Part shown: piece by piece, positions 51,926 to 61,469 of the stretch
Numbering within the stretch: position 1 is the stretch's first letter
Layout of the letters: each line of letters starts with the position of its first letter
Source: Burkholderia sp. 9120
Lineage (GTDB): Bacteria; Pseudomonadota; Gammaproteobacteria; Burkholderiales; Burkholderiaceae
Length of the DNA stretch: 64,000 bases
Reading direction: 5' to 3'
NCBI RefSeq assembly: GCF_000745015.1
Contig: NZ_JQNA01000002.1
Location: 1,674,001-1,738,000, forward strand
Made by a program: the position numbers and the translations under genes
The notes under the pieces: generated by a model
Database searches by the model: none
Seen by the model: only the letters and a program-made list of their open reading frames with translations
What the model was told of the DNA's origin: nothing

Positions 51926-51935
51926 GGCTGACGTT
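51902..51935 (-). terminator. Rho-independent terminator of the xdh operon
   Basis: A 10-bp stem (AACGTCAGCC with GGCTGACGTT, 51910-51919 and 51926-51935) is followed on the minus strand by TTTCTTTTTTC. It sits 63 bp past the xdhC stop and overlaps the stop codon of the convergent LysR gene. Confidence 0.7.
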
Positions 51936-51997
51936 GTTGTCGTTGAAGCGGGCGCCTTGCGCTCCGCTACGTCCTGGTCGTTCACGCGGTCACACGT

Positions 51998-52564
51998 TCA
52001 CACGCTGGCGCAAAGCTTCTGCATCGTGGCTTGCGCCGCAGCCTGCCGCGAACGGATCTGCAGCAACTCCGCACACACCGCCACGGCGATCGCCGGGGGC
52101 GCCTTGTCGACGATACCCGCCACGCCGATCGGACAGGTCATCTCGACCAGCCGATCCAGATCCACGCCGCGATCGATCAACCTGCGCTCGAACTTCACGC
52201 GCTTGGTCTTCGAGCCGATCATGCCGAAGTACGTGAAATCGCGCCGCCGCATGATGCGCGCGGCCAGCGAAAAATCGAGCGAGTGGTTATGCGTCATCAC
52301 CAGAAAATACGCGCCGGGCGGTGCCGTGTCGACGATCGCATCCGGCGTGTCGGTCGCTTCGACCTGCACGTTGGCGGGCGTTTCGTCGGGGAACAGCTCG
52401 TCGCGTTCGTCAACCCACTGGACTACGCACGGCAAGCTGCCGAGCAACTCGACGAGCGCATGCCCGACGTGTCCCGCGCCGAACAGCACGATGTGCATCG
52501 GCGCCGGACGCGGCGCTTCAACCGTGCTGCGTCGGCCGATCTGAACGGAAGAAGAAGCGTTCAT
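51998..52564 (-). CDS. xdhC: Xanthine dehydrogenase accessory protein, Rossmann part only
   Basis: The protein is 188 residues from the ATG at 52564. It contains the C-terminal XdhC Rossmann domain: MHIVLFGAGHVGHALVELL (about 23-41), FLVMTHNHSLDF, FGMIGSKTKRVKF and MTCPIGVAGI. XdhC inserts the sulfurated molybdenum cofactor into XdhB. The family is usually 280-350 residues with an N-terminal XdhC_CoxI domain that I cannot find here: the gene begins only 52 bp after the xdhB stop. It is either a natural short form or a truncation. It is the last gene of the xdhA-xdhB-xdhC unit. Confidence 0.85.
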   Translation of the reverse strand: MNASSSVQIGRRSTVEAPRPAPMHIVLFGAGHVGHALVELLGSLPCVVQWVDERDELFPDETPANVQVEATDTPDAIVDTAPPGAYFLVMTHNHSLDFSLAARIMRRRDFTYFGMIGSKTKRVKFERRLIDRGVDLDRLVEMTCPIGVAGIVDKAPPAIAVAVCAELLQIRSRQAAAQATMQKLCASV

Positions 52565-52615
52565 GGCGATCATTCCAGTGAGTGAGTGCTTCACGCGTCG
52601 GTCAGGCCGCGACGT

Positions 52616-54982
52616 TTATTGACGGGCGGCAGCAGTCGCCGCCCGCACCGCGCCGACCGCCTTGAGGATTTCCTCGCTGGTGGCCGGGGCGTTCAGCGGC
52701 GGGTTGACCTTGTGGTCGCCCACTGCCGACACCGCGTCGCGCACCGCGAAGAACACCGAGAACGGCAGCAGCAGCGGCGGCTCGCCGGTCGCCTTCGAAC
52801 GGTGAATGCTGTCCTCCGCATTGCGGTTCTTGAACAGGCGCACGCGGAAATCCGGCGGCGTGTCGTTGACGGTCGGAATCTTGTAGGTGGACGGCGCATG
52901 CGTCATCAGCTTGCCGCCTGCGTTCCACCACAGTTCTTCGGTCGTGAGCCAGCCCATGCCCTGAATGAACGCGCCTTCCACCTGGCCGACGTCGAGCGCC
53001 GGATTCAGCGACGCGCCCACGTCATGCAACGCATCCGCACGCAGCACGCGCATTTCGCCGGTCAGCGTGTCGATCACCACTTCCGACACGGCCGCGCCGT
53101 ACGAGTAGTAGTAGAACGGCCGGCCTTGCAGCTTCGACTGATCCCAGTAGAGCTTGGGCGTCGCGTAGAAGCCGTCCGACCAGAGCTGAACACGCGCGAC
53201 GTAGGCCTTCGCGATCACTTCCTCGAACGGCACGATCATCTCGCCGACCACCACGCGATCGTGCAGGAAGCGCACTTCCGACGCGCTCACCTGGCCCGCG
53301 CCGAAACGTTCGGCGGCGAACGCCGACAGACGTTCGCGCAACTGCCGCGCGGCATCCTGTGCGGCCTTGCCGTTCAGGTCCGAACCGGTCGATGCGGCAG
53401 TCGCCGACGTGTTGGCGATCTTACTGGTATCGGTCGCCGTCACGCGAATGCGGTTGAAGCCGATCCCCAGTTCATGCGCGACGACCTGCGCGACCTTGGT
53501 ATTCAAGCCCTGGCCCATTTCGGTGCCGCCATGGTTCACCAGCACCGAACCGTCGGTGTAGATGTGCACCAGCGCGCCGGCCTGGTTGAAGTGGGTCACG
53601 TTGAACGCAATGCCGAACTTGACCGGCGTCAGCGCCATGCCCTTCTTCAGCACTGCGTTGTTGGCGTTGAATTCGTTGATCGACGCGCGACGTGCGCGAT
53701 ATTCGCTGGTCGCTTCGAGTTCGTCGATCAGCTCGTGAATCACGTTGTCTTCAACCACCTGCCCGTACGGCGTCTGATTACGCTCGGTCTTGCCGTACAG
53801 ATTGCGGCGGCGCACGTCGAGCGAATCTTCGCCGACCGAACGCGCGACGTTGTCCATGATGTATTCGATCGCGAACGCGCCTTGTGGACCGCCGAAGCCA
53901 CGAAACGCCGTGTTGGACTGCGTGTTGGTCTTGCCGCAGAAACCGTCGATCGTCACGTCCGAGAGCCAGTACGCGTTGTCGAAGTGGCACAGCGCACGCG
54001 TCATCACCGGACCGGACAGGTCGGCGGAGAAACCGCAGCGCGAGGTCATGTCGACCGTCACGCCGTCGATCACGCCTTGCTCGTCGTAACCGACTTCATA
54101 CGTGTAGTGGAAATCGTGGCGCTTGCCGGTGACCATCATGTCGTCGTCGCGGTCCGGACGCAGCTTCACCGGGCACAGCAGCTTCCACGCGGCGAGCGCC
54201 GCGCAGCACGCGAACAGACCCGATTGCGATTCCTTGCCGCCGAAGCCGCCGCCCATCCGGCGGCATTCGATCAGCACGTTGTGCGACGCCACGCCCAACG
54301 CATGCGCGACCATGTGCTGCATTTCGGTCGGGTGCTGCGTCGAACAGTAGACGTGCATGCCGTCGTCGTCCTTCGGCACCGCGTACGAAATCTGGCCTTC
54401 CAGATAGAACTGTTCCTGGCCGCCGAGCAGCATTTCGCCGGCTTCGCGACGCGCGGCGCGGGCAATCTTCGTATCGGCTTCGCCGCGCGCGAGTTTCATC
54501 GGTGGCAGCACGTGCTGGTTCGCGGCGCGCGCCTGCTGCGCGGTCAGAATCGCCGGCAGTTCTTCGTAGACGACTTCGGCGCGGCGTGCGGCGAGCCGCG
54601 CGATGTCATGCGACGTCGCGACCACGATGAACATCGGCTGGCCGACGTATTGCACGAGACCGTCGGCGAGAATCGGATCGTCGCCGTGAATGATCGGGCC
54701 GACGTCGTTCACGCCGGGGAAATCTTCCGCGGTGAAGATCGCGACCACGCCCGGCGTGGCGCGCACTTTATCGAGCGACATCGAGACGATCTTCGCGTGC
54801 GCTTTCGGCGACAGGCCGAGCGCGGCGTGAAGCGTGCCGGCGAGCGTCGGAATGTCGTCGGTGTAGGTCGCGCGGCCGCTCACGTGCAGATGCGCGGACT
54901 CATGCGGCCGCGAAATATGGACCTGGGTGAAGTCGTCGAGCTCCTTGAGGTCTTTCAGGAACGGTTCGGCTTGCTGATTCAT
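52616..54982 (-). CDS. xdhB: Xanthine dehydrogenase, molybdopterin-binding subunit
   Basis: This 788-residue large subunit oxidises hypoxanthine and xanthine to urate. It has the aldehyde oxidase/xanthine dehydrogenase a/b hammerhead (HVSGRATYTDDIPTLAGTLH, start). The molybdopterin contacts include RRMGGGFGGKESQ, AFRGFGGPQG and GTEMGQGLNTKV. The catalytic-glutamate region near the C-terminus is TGEPPLLLPFSVFFAV. Length is normal for bacterial XdhB (about 780). It lies 79 bp after xdhA. Confidence 0.97.
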   Translation of the reverse strand: MNQQAEPFLKDLKELDDFTQVHISRPHESAHLHVSGRATYTDDIPTLAGTLHAALGLSPKAHAKIVSMSLDKVRATPGVVAIFTAEDFPGVNDVGPIIHGDDPILADGLVQYVGQPMFIVVATSHDIARLAARRAEVVYEELPAILTAQQARAANQHVLPPMKLARGEADTKIARAARREAGEMLLGGQEQFYLEGQISYAVPKDDDGMHVYCSTQHPTEMQHMVAHALGVASHNVLIECRRMGGGFGGKESQSGLFACCAALAAWKLLCPVKLRPDRDDDMMVTGKRHDFHYTYEVGYDEQGVIDGVTVDMTSRCGFSADLSGPVMTRALCHFDNAYWLSDVTIDGFCGKTNTQSNTAFRGFGGPQGAFAIEYIMDNVARSVGEDSLDVRRRNLYGKTERNQTPYGQVVEDNVIHELIDELEATSEYRARRASINEFNANNAVLKKGMALTPVKFGIAFNVTHFNQAGALVHIYTDGSVLVNHGGTEMGQGLNTKVAQVVAHELGIGFNRIRVTATDTSKIANTSATAASTGSDLNGKAAQDAARQLRERLSAFAAERFGAGQVSASEVRFLHDRVVVGEMIVPFEEVIAKAYVARVQLWSDGFYATPKLYWDQSKLQGRPFYYYSYGAAVSEVVIDTLTGEMRVLRADALHDVGASLNPALDVGQVEGAFIQGMGWLTTEELWWNAGGKLMTHAPSTYKIPTVNDTPPDFRVRLFKNRNAEDSIHRSKATGEPPLLLPFSVFFAVRDAVSAVGDHKVNPPLNAPATSEEILKAVGAVRAATAAARQ

Positions 54983-55061
54983 TGTGTGTTCTCCGTGTGC
55001 TTCTCTTGCTTCCTGTACTTACCGCGCACTGATCGCGTAACTACCGCGTACTTGCCGCGTC

Positions 55062-56591
55062 TCAGACATTCGCGCCGGCTGGGGCGCATGCCGCGGCCAC
55101 CGCGCGGACGTCGAGCGCGCTCTTCGGCAGCGGATTGTTCGGACGCGTTTCGAGCCAGAAACGGTACAGCGTGTTTTTCGCGGCTTCGAGCCGGTAATTG
55201 CTGGTGGCCCGCATGTCGGACAGCGGCGCGTAGTCGTTGCCGAGCGCGATCATCGCGGCCTGCGCGGTGGCTTCGTGCCATTCGGCGTCGCGCAGCACGG
55301 CTTCGGCGTGCGTGGCGCGCTTCGAGGTGGCGGCCATGCCGCCGAACGCGATGCGCGGCTCGCGGATCACGTCGCCGTCGGCGATGAACGAGAACGCGGC
55401 GCACACGGCCGAGATGTCCGAGTCGAAACGCTTCGACAGTTTGTACGTGCGGAACTGGAAGTTCTTGCGCACGCCGGTGCGCGTCGGCACCTTCAGCCCA
55501 ACGACGAACTCGTGTTCGGCCATGTCCTTCTTCTGATACGCGAGGTACAGATCTTCCAGCGGCATTTCACGTTCAATCTCACCGCCGCGCACGATCACAT
55601 GCGCGCCGAGGGCGATCAGGCCGGGCATCGAATCGCCGATCGGCGAACCGTTGGCGATATTGCCGCCGAGCGTGCCGGCGTTACGAATCGGCAACGACGC
55701 GAAGCGCTGCTGCATTTCGAACAGTTCCGGATACTGCTTGATGATTTCCGTGTAGGCCTTTTCGACGCTCACGCCCGCGCCGATCTCGATCCAGTCGTCG
55801 TTCGTTTCGAGCTTCTGGAATTCGGCGATCTGCCCGATATAAACGATGTTGCCCAACTCGCGCATCATCTTGGTGACCCACAGGCCGATGTCCGTGCTGC
55901 CGGCGAGAATCCGCGTGGCCGGTTCGGCTTCCTTGATCTTCGCGAGCGCCGCGACCGTGCGCGGCGCGTCGAACTGCTGGCCGGCGTGCTGGTAGTGGAA
56001 CGTCTCCGTGCGCTCGAGCTTGGCGAGCGTGGCGGCGAGCGCTTCGACGTTGACCGGCGCTTTGGGCGGCGGCGCTTCGAACATGCGCACGGCCGCGTCG
56101 ACGATCGGGCGATAGCCCGTGCAGCGGCACAGGTTGCCGGTCAGCGCATTGCTGATCGTGTCGCGCGACGGCACCGTCTTGTTCGCGCAGCTATGCTCGT
56201 GGCCGTGCTTTTCGTACAGCGACCACATCGACATGACGAAACCCGGCGTGCAGAAACCGCACTGCGAGCCGTGGCATTCCACCATCGCTTCCTGCACCGG
56301 ATGCAGCGAGCCGTCCGGCTGGCGCAAGTCTTCGACGGTGAAGAGCGCCTTGCCGTCGAGCGTCGGCACGAACTGGATGCAGGCATTGACCGTCTTGAAG
56401 TCGACGCCGCCCGCCGCGTTGCGCTCGCCGAGCACGACCGTGCACGCGCCGCAGTCGCCTTCTGCACAACCTTCCTTGGTGCCGGTGCAATGCACGTCTT
56501 CGCGCAGATACTGCAGGACGGTGCGGGTGACGGGCGCGTCCTTGATCTCGCGGATCGCGTTGCGGTGGTAGAAGCGAATCGGCTCAGTCAT
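55062..56591 (-). CDS. xdhA: Xanthine dehydrogenase, FAD and iron-sulfur subunit
   Basis: This 509-residue small subunit has two [2Fe-2S] clusters: Cys42, 47, 50 and 71 (plant-ferredoxin type) and Cys111, 114, 155 and 157 (CGFC and CRC). The FAD domain has ILAGSTDIGLWVTK and NAGTLGGNIANGSPIGD. It passes electrons from the molybdenum site of XdhB to NAD+. An AAGAGA site lies before the ATG. It is the first gene of the operon, divergent from an MFS transporter across a 389-bp AT-rich gap. Confidence 0.97.
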   Translation of the reverse strand: MTEPIRFYHRNAIREIKDAPVTRTVLQYLREDVHCTGTKEGCAEGDCGACTVVLGERNAAGGVDFKTVNACIQFVPTLDGKALFTVEDLRQPDGSLHPVQEAMVECHGSQCGFCTPGFVMSMWSLYEKHGHEHSCANKTVPSRDTISNALTGNLCRCTGYRPIVDAAVRMFEAPPPKAPVNVEALAATLAKLERTETFHYQHAGQQFDAPRTVAALAKIKEAEPATRILAGSTDIGLWVTKMMRELGNIVYIGQIAEFQKLETNDDWIEIGAGVSVEKAYTEIIKQYPELFEMQQRFASLPIRNAGTLGGNIANGSPIGDSMPGLIALGAHVIVRGGEIEREMPLEDLYLAYQKKDMAEHEFVVGLKVPTRTGVRKNFQFRTYKLSKRFDSDISAVCAAFSFIADGDVIREPRIAFGGMAATSKRATHAEAVLRDAEWHEATAQAAMIALGNDYAPLSDMRATSNYRLEAAKNTLYRFWLETRPNNPLPKSALDVRAVAAACAPAGANV

Positions 56592-56980
56592 GTCTCTTTA
56601 CTCTCGAATGTTCTGTGTCCGTGGGGACGTGCTGCGTGATGGTTCGAAAACTATCATTCCCAATAAAACCAACCCATAGCTCGGATCGCATGCGGGACAT
56701 ATCCGCGAGGCGATAACGAGATAGGTTTGAGGGTCGCTCGACTTATGTTGACATGGCAATTTAGCTTGGTTTTATTATTTTTCAAGCCAATACAGACATA
56801 TCGAGACGAGTCGAACCGACCGGAACGAGGGCCAAAACCGGCGCTCATGGAGCAAAACCGGACCACTATATGCATCCGGCACCGTTTTTTAATGGGTCAA
56901 TTTATTAAGCAACTCCTGCAAGAGAATCGGTTCCATGGGAAAATCACGGCTTCCCGCCGTTTTCAAGTCTCGTTTTCCCC
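56592..56980. promoter_or_regulatory. Divergent intergenic region with promoter-like element
   Basis: This 389-bp gap between xdhA (minus) and the MFS gene (plus) is markedly AT-rich at 56740-56800. On the plus strand TTGACA (56748-56753) is followed after 18-19 bp by TTATTAT (56772-56778), a fair sigma-70 promoter. No clear LysR or purine-repressor palindrome was found. Confidence 0.4.
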
Positions 56981-58192
56981 ATGTCCACCGATTCAGCGAC
57001 GCCTCGCAGCGAATTTGCGACGACCTTACAGATCATTCCGGTCGTTTTTTTCACGTTTCTTTGCTATCTGACGATCGGTATTCCGCTCGCGGTGCTGCCC
57101 GGCTACGTCCACGACGACCTCGGCTACAGCGCCGTGCTGGCCGGCGCGGCAATCAGCGTGCAATACCTGGCGACACTGGCGTCGCGGCCGCTGGCTGGCC
57201 GTTCGGCGGATACGCTGGGGCCGAAGCGCACGGTGTCGATCGGACTGCTGGGGTGCGGCGCGAGCGGGATTCTGTTGCTGCTGGCCGTGCTGTGCGGCCG
57301 CTGGCCCGTGCTGAGCCTCGGTCTGCTGGTATGCAGCCGTCTGGTGCTCGGGTTCGGCGAAAGCCTATGCGGGACGGGCGCGATTCTGTGGGGCATCGGC
57401 CGGGTCGGCACCAGCAATAACGCCCGGGTGATCTCGTGGAACGGCATCGCCACTTATGGCGCGCTGGCCGTCGGCGCGCCGCTCGGCGTCGCGATCGCGC
57501 ACACGGTCGGGTTCGCGGCGCTGGGCATTCTGGTGATCTTCCTCGCGGCGCTCGGCTTCTATCTGGCCCGGCCGATCGCGCCGGTGCCGGTCGTCCACGG
57601 CGAGCGGATGTCGTATGGCAGCGTGCTCACGCGCGTGCTGCCGCACGGTATCGGCCTCGCGCTCGGCTCCGCCGGGTTTGGCTCGATCGCCACCTTCATC
57701 ACGCTGTTTTATGCCGCGAAGCATTGGCCGAATGCGGCCTTGTCGCTGACGGTGTTCGGCACGCTGTTCATCGGCGCGCGCCTGTTGTTCGCCAACACGA
57801 TCAAGAGCTACGGCGGATTCCGCGTCGCGATCGTGTCGTTCTCGTTCGAATGCGCCGGGCTGTTGATGCTGTGGCTCGCGCCCGAGCCGCATATCGCGCT
57901 CGCCGGCGCGGCGTTGACCGGTTTCGGCTTCGCGCTGGTGTTCCCCGCGCTCGGCGTCGAAGCGGTCGGCCTCGTGCCGCCGGCCAGTCGTGGCGCGGCG
58001 TTGTCGGCTTATTCGGTGTTTCTCGATCTGTCGCTCGGCATCACCGGGCCGCTGGCCGGCTACATTGCCGGCGAGTTCGGCTACGCCTCCGTGTTTCTGT
58101 TCGCGGCCGTGGCGTCGGCCGCTGCCGTGGTGCTGTCGACGGTGTTGTACCTGCGCAATGCGCGGGCACCGATTGCGCCCGCAACGACCTGA
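56981..58192 (+). CDS. MFS transporter (YhhS-like)
   Basis: This 403-residue protein has twelve helices. [23 protein letters not shown] contains the MFS loop 2-3 motif, and [23 protein letters not shown] matches the YhhS/arabinose-efflux-like group. Such proteins export small molecules. Divergent placement from xdhA suggests, but does not show, a link to purine metabolism. Two GC hairpins follow the stop. Confidence 0.92.
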   Translation: MSTDSATPRSEFATTLQIIPVVFFTFLCYLTIGIPLAVLPGYVHDDLGYSAVLAGAAISVQYLATLASRPLAGRSADTLGPKRTVSIGLLGCGASGILLLLAVLCGRWPVLSLGLLVCSRLVLGFGESLCGTGAILWGIGRVGTSNNARVISWNGIATYGALAVGAPLGVAIAHTVGFAALGILVIFLAALGFYLARPIAPVPVVHGERMSYGSVLTRVLPHGIGLALGSAGFGSIATFITLFYAAKHWPNAALSLTVFGTLFIGARLLFANTIKSYGGFRVAIVSFSFECAGLLMLWLAPEPHIALAGAALTGFGFALVFPALGVEAVGLVPPASRGAALSAYSVFLDLSLGITGPLAGYIAGEFGYASVFLFAAVASAAAVVLSTVLYLRNARAPIAPATT

Positions 58193-58220
58193 TCGTTCGA
58201 TACAGCTCGTTATCGGCTAT

Positions 58221-58273
58221 TCAGCGCGGCGTGCCGCGCTGAATACGCCAGGCCTGGCGCAGCAGCGCCAGGC
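58221..58273. terminator. Two GC-rich hairpins between convergent genes
   Basis: TCAGCGCGGC-GT-GCCGCGCTGA (58221-58242) and GCCTGGCGC-AGCA-GCGCCAGGC (58252-58273) lie between the MFS gene and the aminotransferase gene. Neither has a T-tract; termination would be bidirectional and weak. Confidence 0.5.
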
Positions 58274-59511
58274 TACCGCGCCAACACGCGCGCGCCACCC
58301 GACAACGATTTTTCCAGCGCCGCCACGCCCGCCGGCAGATCCACTGCCGCGCCGAGATCCACCATCGTGCGACCCAACGCGTGCAGTGTTCTGAACAGAT
58401 TGTGTTCGCGACATTGCTCGCCCATCTGCCCGATCCGCACGATCGGCAAGCCGAACGAACCGGATATCTCGACCTGATGCTGCCGCGAGATGTGGCCGCA
58501 GATATCGCCGGGACTCAAGCCTTGCGGCACCTCGATACCAACCACCGAATTCAGCCGGCACGCCGGCGGCGCATACAGATTCAGCCCTAACGCCGCGATC
58601 CCTTCCTGCAAGGCCAGCGAACATTTCAGATGCCGTGCGAAGCGCTTCTCCAGCGTCTCCGCGCACACGAGCCGCAACGCCTCGTGCAAAGCCAGCACGC
58701 CCGACACCGGCGCGGTGTAGTGATAGCCCGCGTTATGCCAGAAGTTTTCCGCGAGCGACGCATCCAGGCACCAATGCGCGTTCGGCGCCGTGCGTCCTTT
58801 GACGCGCGCCCAGGCCGCGTCGGAAAACGCGATCAGCGAGACGCCCGGAATCGACGACAAGCCCTTCTGCCCACCGGTAATCACCGCGTCGATACCCCAC
58901 GCGTCCATCTCCAGCGGCATCGTGCTCAGCGTACAAACCGCGTCGACGATCACCAGCGCACCCGCGGCTTTCGCCAGCGCGGCGATGTCCTTCAGGTGGT
59001 AATTCCACACCGTGTTCGACGTCTCGCCCTGCACCACCGTCACGATCTCGGGACGCTTGCGGCGAATCGCCTCGGCCACCTGGTCGAGACTCGCAACCGC
59101 GCCATCGTCGACGTCGAGCATACTCACGCGCGCGCCGACACGGCGACCCATCTCCGCCATCCGTTCGCTGAAGAAACCGTTCCTGATGCTCAACACGCGC
59201 GTGCCTTCCCACGCGAGGTTGGAGATCGCCATTTCCATCGCGGCCGATCCCGGTCCCGCTACACCCAGCACCCATTTCGAATTCGTCTGGAACACGTAGC
59301 GCGCCATGGTCTTCACCTGGCCGATCACCTTCACCATCGTGCCGCCCAGGTGATTGATGACGATCGTGTTGGCCTTGGCGACGGCGGCGGGAATCGGCAC
59401 GGGGCCGGCACCCATCATCAGCAGCGGTTCTTCGGGGAGGATGGCGTCGAGCGATTCGACAACCGGACAAGGCACAGCGGAAGCGACGGGTGTGATGGAT
59501 GAAGTCGGCAT
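58273..59511 (-). CDS. PLP-dependent alanine/ureidoglycine-glyoxylate-type aminotransferase
   Basis: This 412-residue class V aminotransferase has the PLP lysine in ITGGQKGLSS (Lys216), Asp190 in LVIVDAVCTLS, the phosphate loop GPGSAAMEM (87-95) and N-terminal GPVPIPAAV with HLGGTM (54-59). The family transfers amino groups to glyoxylate (alanine-, serine- or ureidoglycine-glyoxylate). Location near xanthine dehydrogenase favours the purine-degradation member (PucG-like), but no allantoinase or urate oxidase genes are in view. It stands alone on the minus strand. Confidence 0.85.
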   Translation of the reverse strand: MPTSSITPVASAVPCPVVESLDAILPEEPLLMMGAGPVPIPAAVAKANTIVINHLGGTMVKVIGQVKTMARYVFQTNSKWVLGVAGPGSAAMEMAISNLAWEGTRVLSIRNGFFSERMAEMGRRVGARVSMLDVDDGAVASLDQVAEAIRRKRPEIVTVVQGETSNTVWNYHLKDIAALAKAAGALVIVDAVCTLSTMPLEMDAWGIDAVITGGQKGLSSIPGVSLIAFSDAAWARVKGRTAPNAHWCLDASLAENFWHNAGYHYTAPVSGVLALHEALRLVCAETLEKRFARHLKCSLALQEGIAALGLNLYAPPACRLNSVVGIEVPQGLSPGDICGHISRQHQVEISGSFGLPIVRIGQMGEQCREHNLFRTLHALGRTMVDLGAAVDLPAGVAALEKSLSGGARVLAR

Positions 59512-59539
59512 GATCGGTACGTGAATGTCAAAACGCTAA

Positions 59540-59579
59540 GGAACAATCGGCCTCGCCAACAGGGATGCTGGCGAGGCCG
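59540..59579 (-). terminator. Terminator-like hairpin downstream of aspD
   Basis: An 11-bp perfect stem (CGGCCTCGCCA with TGGCGAGGCCG, 59548-59558 and 59569-59579, 10-nt loop) is followed on the minus strand by ATTGTTCCTT. It is 118 bp past the aspD stop. Confidence 0.5.
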
Positions 59580-59697
59580 TTCATTCGATCATTCACTGAT
59601 CCGCGCGATTGCGCAAGCCATTTGGCCCTGCTTTCACGCATTAAATGCGAGTATCACGCGACCGGCTGCTAGTGCAGCAACAGCGCCGGCCCGCGTG

Positions 59698-61362
59698 TTA
59701 TTTCACCTTCGTTTTATCGAGCTTTTTGCCGGTCGCCGCGTTGAATCGCTCGATGTACTCTTCGATCAGTTTGCGCAACGCGCGGCCGATCTGCCGATAA
59801 TCCGACTCGTTCAGATTGGCGAGCGACACACGCCCCGACGGATGCTGTGTCCCGAACCCGCGACCCGGCAGCAGCACGACCCGCGCTTCACGCGCGAGAC
59901 GGAACAGCAGTTCGGAAGGCTCGGTGTTCTTCAGCAGCCAATCGACGAACTCACGCCCGAACATCTTCTCGCCGAGGAACTCGATGTCGAGAATCGTGTA
60001 GTAGTCGACCTGGTTCGGATCGTCGTCCTCGAACGAGATGCCCACTTCTTCGTAGAGCGCCTGCTTGCGCTTGCGGATCAGACGCTTCAACGCGTTCTTG
60101 TACGCGTCCGGCGTATCCATCAGCGAGAACAACGAGAACAGCACCATCTGCACCTGCTGCGGCGTCGACAGACCCGCCGTGTGATTCAGCGCGACGGTGC
60201 GACTGTCGGCGACCAGACGGTCGATAAACTTGAGCTTGTCCGGTTCGGTCGTGATCGACTCGTAACGCTCGTGCAACTGCTTCTTCGCGTCTTTCGGCAA
60301 CTCGGCGATCAGACGGTCGAGCACGTTGTCGCGATGCGTCGCGATCGTGCCGAGACGCCAGCCGGTCGCGCCGAAATACTTCGAGTACGAATAGACCAGA
60401 ATCGTGTTCTTCGGTGCGAGCGCGAACAGCGACACGAAGTCGTCGGCGAAGGTGCCGTACACGTCGTCGGTCAGCAGAATCAGATCGGGCCGTTCCTTGA
60501 CGATGTCGGCAATGTACTGAAGGCTCTCGTCGTTGATCTTCACCGAAGGCGGATTGCTCGGGTTCACGAGGAAGAACGCCTTCACCTTCGGATCGCGCAG
60601 CTTGTCGAGTTCCTTCTTCGAATACTGCCAGCCGCTTTCCACGTCCGCTTCGAGATTGACGACGTTCAGCTTGTAGTCGTTCAGGCGCGGAATCTCGATG
60701 TACGGCGTGAAGATCGGCATGCCGAGCGCGATCGTGTCGCCTTCCTTGATCAGGTGATTCTCGCGCATCGTGTTGAAGATGTACGTCATCGCCGCCGTGC
60801 CGCCTTCCACCGCGAACACGTCGAACTCGCCCACGAACGGATGGTTGCCGATCATCTCGCGGCGCAGATACTGACCGACGATCAGCTCGGACATCTTGAG
60901 CATGCGGTCCGGCACCGGATAGTTCGACGCGAGAATGCCCTCGCACATTTCATACAGGAAGTCGCCGGCGGAATAGCCGAGCTGATCGCGCACATACGAC
61001 ACCGCGCCGCGCAAAAAGTCGATGCCTGCCACGCCCTTGTTCTCGCGGCAAAACAGATCGAAGCGTTCTTCCAGACCGTCGCGCCGCGGGAAGCCGCCGA
61101 TGCCTTCCGGCATGTACGCGAACGAGCGCTCCGATTCGCGCATCGCAAACAGGCCGAGTTGCCAGAAGCCATGACGCGGAATCGTCGCGAGAAAGTTCGG
61201 GTTGCCACGACCGGCGTTGAGCATGGCTGCGTTCGCAGCGCGCTCCACGGCGCCGCCGCCGGCCGCCTTGATCAGTTCGTCCTTCAGTTCGAACGGGCTG
61301 AGCGCGGACAGCCCCGGTTGCGCCATATCCGCGTGTTTCTTGTCGCCCTTCTCTTTTGCCAT
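59698..61362 (-). CDS. aspD: Bifunctional aspartate transaminase / aspartate 4-decarboxylase
   Basis: This 554-residue fold-type I PLP enzyme converts L-aspartate to L-alanine plus CO2. The PLP lysine is Lys328 in VYSYSKYFGATGWRLG. Asp299/Asp300 (LLTDDVYGTF), NPSNPPS near 268 and Arg336 complete the site. Size (530-560 residues, larger than ordinary aspartate aminotransferase) and the start LNAGRGNPNFLATIPR are specific to this group. With the two AspT-type antiporters upstream it forms the aspartate:alanine cycle that consumes a proton inside the cell and generates proton motive force. Confidence 0.95.
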   Translation of the reverse strand: MAKEKGDKKHADMAQPGLSALSPFELKDELIKAAGGGAVERAANAAMLNAGRGNPNFLATIPRHGFWQLGLFAMRESERSFAYMPEGIGGFPRRDGLEERFDLFCRENKGVAGIDFLRGAVSYVRDQLGYSAGDFLYEMCEGILASNYPVPDRMLKMSELIVGQYLRREMIGNHPFVGEFDVFAVEGGTAAMTYIFNTMRENHLIKEGDTIALGMPIFTPYIEIPRLNDYKLNVVNLEADVESGWQYSKKELDKLRDPKVKAFFLVNPSNPPSVKINDESLQYIADIVKERPDLILLTDDVYGTFADDFVSLFALAPKNTILVYSYSKYFGATGWRLGTIATHRDNVLDRLIAELPKDAKKQLHERYESITTEPDKLKFIDRLVADSRTVALNHTAGLSTPQQVQMVLFSLFSLMDTPDAYKNALKRLIRKRKQALYEEVGISFEDDDPNQVDYYTILDIEFLGEKMFGREFVDWLLKNTEPSELLFRLAREARVVLLPGRGFGTQHPSGRVSLANLNESDYRQIGRALRKLIEEYIERFNAATGKKLDKTKVK

Positions 61363-61469
61363 GATGCGTTCTCCAATGAGCAGGTGAAAGACGCCGGCGT
61401 CGCGAGAATCGCCCGCTTACCGCCAGCGTGAAAGAGATCGATGAGAGATCGATAAAGCGCTGCGCGCGC

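Noticed and set aside
52586..55387. 933-residue open frame opposite xdhB and xdhA
   Set aside because: Arg/His/Val-rich shadow of well-recognised xanthine dehydrogenase subunits.
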